From Palsa-465 sp963800475 (lineage in GTDB: Bacteria > Actinomycetota > Thermoleophilia > Solirubrobacterales > Solirubrobacteraceae), in the NCBI GenBank assembly GCA_963800475.1, contig CAWDAZ010000006.1:310001-374000 (forward strand): DNA of 64,000 nucleotides, in the 5' to 3' direction. The translations under genes were made by a program, and so were the position numbers. How positions within the stretch are numbered: the first letter of the stretch is position 1; the number at the start of each line of letters is the position of its first letter. This document shows, piece by piece, positions 61,293-64,000 of the stretch. The notes beneath the pieces were generated by a model. It searched no databases and was not told where the DNA came from. It saw nothing but the letters and a program-made list of their open reading frames with translations.

Positions 61293-61766
61293 TGGAGCGA
61301 TTTGCAGGGCTTTTGCAGATCCTGACTGGGGAGCCGAGACCATTGGCGTAACGTGGGCGCAACTGCGGCTCTCGAATTGCGTGATATTGCGGCCGTAGAT
61401 GTTGCTACCCGCAAGCGACTACTCGGTCGCCTGAGCGGGCTAGGTCGAGCCGCCGGCCGCGCCGGCTCCGAGCCATGGCTCACGAGTCTCGGATTTGGCG
61501 ATTTGCGAGACCAGCTGCGTGTGGGCGGCTCGGCCCTGCTTTGGCGTCGCGACGAGCATGTCGCCAGCTTCCGCTCGCACCGCGGGCAGCACTGGGCCGA
61601 CTGCTGGACTGGACGCTCCCTCCTCGGTCCAACAATGGAGCGACGTCAGCGGCGGCGGTGGGCCGGAGCGGCCCGCGCGTGGCGTCCGTGGTCGAGTCTT
61701 GCTTTGGCTCTTACGCATGAGATTGACGGGGTAGGGGCCTGCAGTTCGTCCGATACGCGGCCTTGC
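61293..61766. other. Gene-poor stretch after tRNA-Thr
   Basis: 474 bases with no gene I can support. A 221-codon open frame runs on the plus strand from 61353, but it is arginine/serine-rich without domain features and collides with the minus-strand gene at 61767. The first 35 bases after the tRNA (GATTTGCAGGGCTTTTGCAG at 61299-61318) resemble sequence often seen next to tRNA-borne attachment sites, but no integrase or direct repeat of the tRNA end is seen. Confidence 0.5.
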
Positions 61767-62867
61767 TCAGCTCTGAGTCAGCCGAGCAGAAGCGACGCGC
61801 GGGTGTCGTCGACCGTGCTTGGGTCGATGGGAAGGTCGGTGTGGGGGCGTGGTCGGCTTGCACGCCTTGGGGGGTCCGGTGTCGTAGCCCCCATCGCTGC
61901 CGATCTTCTGTTGGTTGAGGATCGCATTGCCGTTCATCTGCCAGAAGGTCGCTGGGACGGTCTGGTTGGGATTGACGAGATTCGCGAGCGACTCGCAGGG
62001 GCCGAAGAGGTGGGGTAGCGGCGTTGGGGTCTCGGCGTCGACGCGGTTCAGGTTCGGGTCGAGCGTGATGTGCGCGAGTCCTGTCTGCGGTTCGTTTAGG
62101 GGGGTCATGAGCGGGGGGATCACGCTCAGACTTGCCTGCCAGAGGCCGGGGCCGGTGAGTGCGGGGGCGAGTGTGAAGCCGGGATATTTGAACAGCGTGT
62201 CGTTGGCGAGAGCGTCGCTGATGTGGGTGCGGGCGGGCCACCATTTGATCGTCATCGTGGGCCTGCCTTGGACGCTCGCGCTCGCTTGCCAGCCCTGCCC
62301 GCTGCTGTCAAACGCCATCGTGGCCAGGTATTTCGGGTAGCCGATGTAGGTGCCGCCATACCATCCTGCGTACGAGTTGAGCGGCATCGAAAGCAGGTAC
62401 CAGCCCACCATGCCGTGATATACGACGCGGAGTGAGATCCCGTCCTCGAGGTAGGGCTGTGAGGTATCGGTGATGTCCGCGGGAGCGCGTTGACCGGGGA
62501 GGCCGTCGAGGCGCCAGAAGTGCACGCGCACCATCGGGTCCTGGGCCACCTCGTAGGGCCGCGGGATCAGCCGGCGGTAAAGGCGACGAGCCTCCCGTGT
62601 GTGCTTCGGCTCCAGGTACGCGGTGAGCGCGAGCGCCGGACCGGGAACGAACAGCGGCGCGGTCGTTCCGTCTGGAGGCTGGCAGCTACTTGGCACGGTC
62701 GGGCAGTCGGCCGCTGCCCTCGATGCGGGCGCAAGGCCCCAGAGGAGGAGCAGCGCGCCAGCCAGCGTGACGAGCGCAACCCTGGGAGCTCTCCAAGCGA
62801 GCACGGTCGCGCCGCGCCCCCGGCTTGTGTCGGGCGCGCTCAGTGGGTTCGTGGTGTTGACTTTCAC
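61767..62867 (-). CDS. Secreted acetoacetate-decarboxylase-like protein
   Basis: A 366-residue protein with an uncleaved or late signal (hydrophobic residues 29-52, ending RAAA). The mature part fits the acetoacetate decarboxylase (ADC) fold: RRLIPRPYEVAQDPMVRVHFWRL, GWYLLSMPLNSYAGWYGGTYIGYPKYLATMAF. Lys179 in GYPK matches the position of the Schiff-base Lys. Export of such a domain is unusual. The C-terminal 30 residues are His/Arg/Pro-rich. GTG start after an AGGAG site. The next gene upstream is a beta-propeller protein, 67 bases away. Confidence 0.7.
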   Translation of the reverse strand: MKVNTTNPLSAPDTSRGRGATVLAWRAPRVALVTLAGALLLLWGLAPASRAAADCPTVPSSCQPPDGTTAPLFVPGPALALTAYLEPKHTREARRLYRRLIPRPYEVAQDPMVRVHFWRLDGLPGQRAPADITDTSQPYLEDGISLRVVYHGMVGWYLLSMPLNSYAGWYGGTYIGYPKYLATMAFDSSGQGWQASASVQGRPTMTIKWWPARTHISDALANDTLFKYPGFTLAPALTGPGLWQASLSVIPPLMTPLNEPQTGLAHITLDPNLNRVDAETPTPLPHLFGPCESLANLVNPNQTVPATFWQMNGNAILNQQKIGSDGGYDTGPPKACKPTTPPHRPSHRPKHGRRHPRVASARLTQS

Positions 62868-62934
62868 GGGGTTCTCCTGGACGCCGGCCCGCAGTGCATT
62901 GGCTGATGTTGGGGTGTGGGTTGCATGGCTGGGC

Positions 62935-64000
62935 CTATGGGAGTCGCAGCGCGTAGAGCTGGTGGCCGCCGGCGACGAGGACGGTGTGGCGGGCGATCGC
63001 GACTCCGCTCGAGCTGATCCCGGCGAGGCCCGCGATCCAGGGCTGGCTCGCGATCGAGGACTCGTTCGGTGATGGCAGTTCTGAGGGGTTGGGGGTGTTG
63101 GGCGTCGTCGGCAATGGCATCGCTGTCAGCGGATCGCCCGTGGCCGCGTCGAACGCGTGCAGGACCTGGCCGTCGAACGCGTAGACCACACCGTTCGCCG
63201 CGCTTGTTGAGTGGTAGTCGAGCGCGTCGGTGATCGGCTCGAGCCAGTTGACTGAGCCTGCGGACGCGTTGAGCGAGACGAGGTGGCCCGCGGGCGTGCC
63301 GAGGGTGAAGACCGAGTCGCCAAGAACGGCGCCCGACGCGGCGTTGCAGGGGAAGCACGGGGCGGATAGGCGGGTGCTCCACGCCCCCTTCATGGTGTTT
63401 GCGGCGGCGGCGTGGTAAATCCCGGCCTTCTGTAGGTCGCCGACGAGCAGTTCGCCGTGGGCGCCATGGAACAGGTTCGGCGATGCCCCGAAGTCGAAGT
63501 CCTGGTGCAGGCAGACGGCCGAATTGGCGGGATAGGGGACTCCATGCGGGGCGTTGTCGCAGACGGGCTGCGATGCGCTGGCGAGTGCTGAGAGGTAGGT
63601 GTCGGGCGTCCCTGGGTAGGACGCGAGGATGTCGCCGAAGCTCCCGTGCCGACGGTCGAGGTCGACTTTGAGCAGGGCGTCCGTGAGCGGGTACTGCGGG
63701 CCCTGGGCTTCTGGGTTGCCGGTACCGATGTAAAGCGTGCGGGTCGGGGGGTCGACCGCCCCGGTGTCCCAGATCGATCCCCCAGAGTTGCCCGTGGCAT
63801 ACGCAGCGTCAGGCACGACGTACGTCGTCTTCAGTAGCGTGCCGGTGGCCGCGTCAAGGAACGCCATCGCGCCGCGGTAGTGCTCCTGGCTTGAGTCGCC
63901 GCCGATCCCGGCTACCACCGTGCCGCGCCCCTCGGCGCGATCCTCGAAGACCACGGGGCTCGGAAGCGTGTAGGTGCCCGCAACGGTCGAGATCACCGCC
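62935..64000 (-). CDS. PQQ-like beta-propeller protein, 5' end cut by the window
   Basis: The last 353 or more residues of a propeller protein; the frame is still open at the window edge. Repeats such as AMAFLDAATGTLLKTTYVV, LVSLNASAGSVNWLEP and VYAFDGQVLHAFDAATGDPL are typical of BamB/PQQ-dehydrogenase-like blades, and GNSGGSIWDTGAVDPPTRTLYIGTGNP is the tryptophan-docking type. Cys pairs (PCFPC) are present. Whether it binds PQQ cannot be judged from this part. It may share an operon with the ADC-like gene. Confidence 0.8.
   Translation of the reverse strand, partial: AVISTVAGTYTLPSPVVFEDRAEGRGTVVAGIGGDSSQEHYRGAMAFLDAATGTLLKTTYVVPDAAYATGNSGGSIWDTGAVDPPTRTLYIGTGNPEAQGPQYPLTDALLKVDLDRRHGSFGDILASYPGTPDTYLSALASASQPVCDNAPHGVPYPANSAVCLHQDFDFGASPNLFHGAHGELLVGDLQKAGIYHAAAANTMKGAWSTRLSAPCFPCNAASGAVLGDSVFTLGTPAGHLVSLNASAGSVNWLEPITDALDYHSTSAANGVVYAFDGQVLHAFDAATGDPLTAMPLPTTPNTPNPSELPSPNESSIASQPWIAGLAGISSSGVAIARHTVLVAGGHQLYALRLP

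Noticed and set aside
61353..62018. Plus-strand 221-codon frame after tRNA-Thr as a gene or integrase remnant
   Set aside because: No integrase motif (no R...HxxR...Y), no ribosome site, and it overlaps the better supported minus-strand ADC-like gene.

Overview
The window is GC-rich chromosomal DNA from an actinobacterium. The mix of families points to Thermoleophilia (Solirubrobacterales-like): a Suf-only Fe-S pathway with SufU and a Rrf2 regulator, an error-prone DnaE2 behind an actinobacterial-type LexA box, RskA-type anti-sigma, tandem DUF427, an F420/FMN split-barrel protein, and very many genes with a TAnnnT hexamer 6-10 nt before the start codon and no Shine-Dalgarno (probably leaderless). 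The class-level assignment is inference. Gene density is high, strands alternate often, and no phage, insertion sequence or CRISPR array is seen.

Layout: 0-8 kb: alpha/beta-hydrolase lipoprotein, SOS-controlled dnaE2 carrying three in-frame palindromic repeats, a membrane cytochrome c, a c-di-AMP riboswitch in front of an unknown tail-anchored protein, then a cysteine-free carboxymuconolactone-decarboxylase-like protein with an HxlR regulator. 8-27 kb: housekeeping metabolism (glutamine synthetase, DUF255/thioredoxin-fold protein, RidA plus threonine deaminase, acyl-CoA synthetase, acyl-CoA dehydrogenase, oligoendopeptidase F, asparaginase, RNase D) with small unknown proteins. 27-40 kb: the Suf system in three pieces (rrf2-sufC-sufS, sufU, Rieske-sufB-sufD) separated by a nickel/cobalt permease-DUF4331 operon, tatA, an ECF sigma/anti-sigma pair, a G1 glutamic peptidase and an exported beta-carbonic anhydrase. 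40-49 kb: aldo/keto reductase, a frameshifted repeat-MCE gene, a RemA-like protein, DUF1697-PhzF, GMC oxidoreductase, polysaccharide deacetylase, FAH-family enzyme. 49-56 kb: secreted HE-motif protein, clpP, alcohol dehydrogenase, pgsA, FolE2/MptA, rpoD, tRNA-Tyr. 56-61 kb: a divergent 2H-phosphoesterase/nucleotide-cyclase pair and a cell-envelope cluster (two degenerate LytM proteins around a glucuronyl C5-epimerase-like protein). After tRNA-Thr the window ends with a gene-poor stretch, a secreted acetoacetate-decarboxylase-like protein and a truncated beta-propeller protein.

How genes work together: SufC, SufB, SufD, SufS, SufU and the Rieske protein form one Fe-S assembly pathway, presumably sensed by the Rrf2 protein, and both Suf operons have the same TAGGAT -10 hexamer at 7-8 nt from the start codon. 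The sigma/anti-sigma pair is a membrane-linked stress switch. The most promising undescribed systems are the cyclase/2H-phosphoesterase pair on overlapping back-to-back promoters, the nickel-permease/DUF4331 operon, the C5-epimerase/LytM cluster, the riboswitch-controlled membrane protein and the palindromic repeats within DnaE2.
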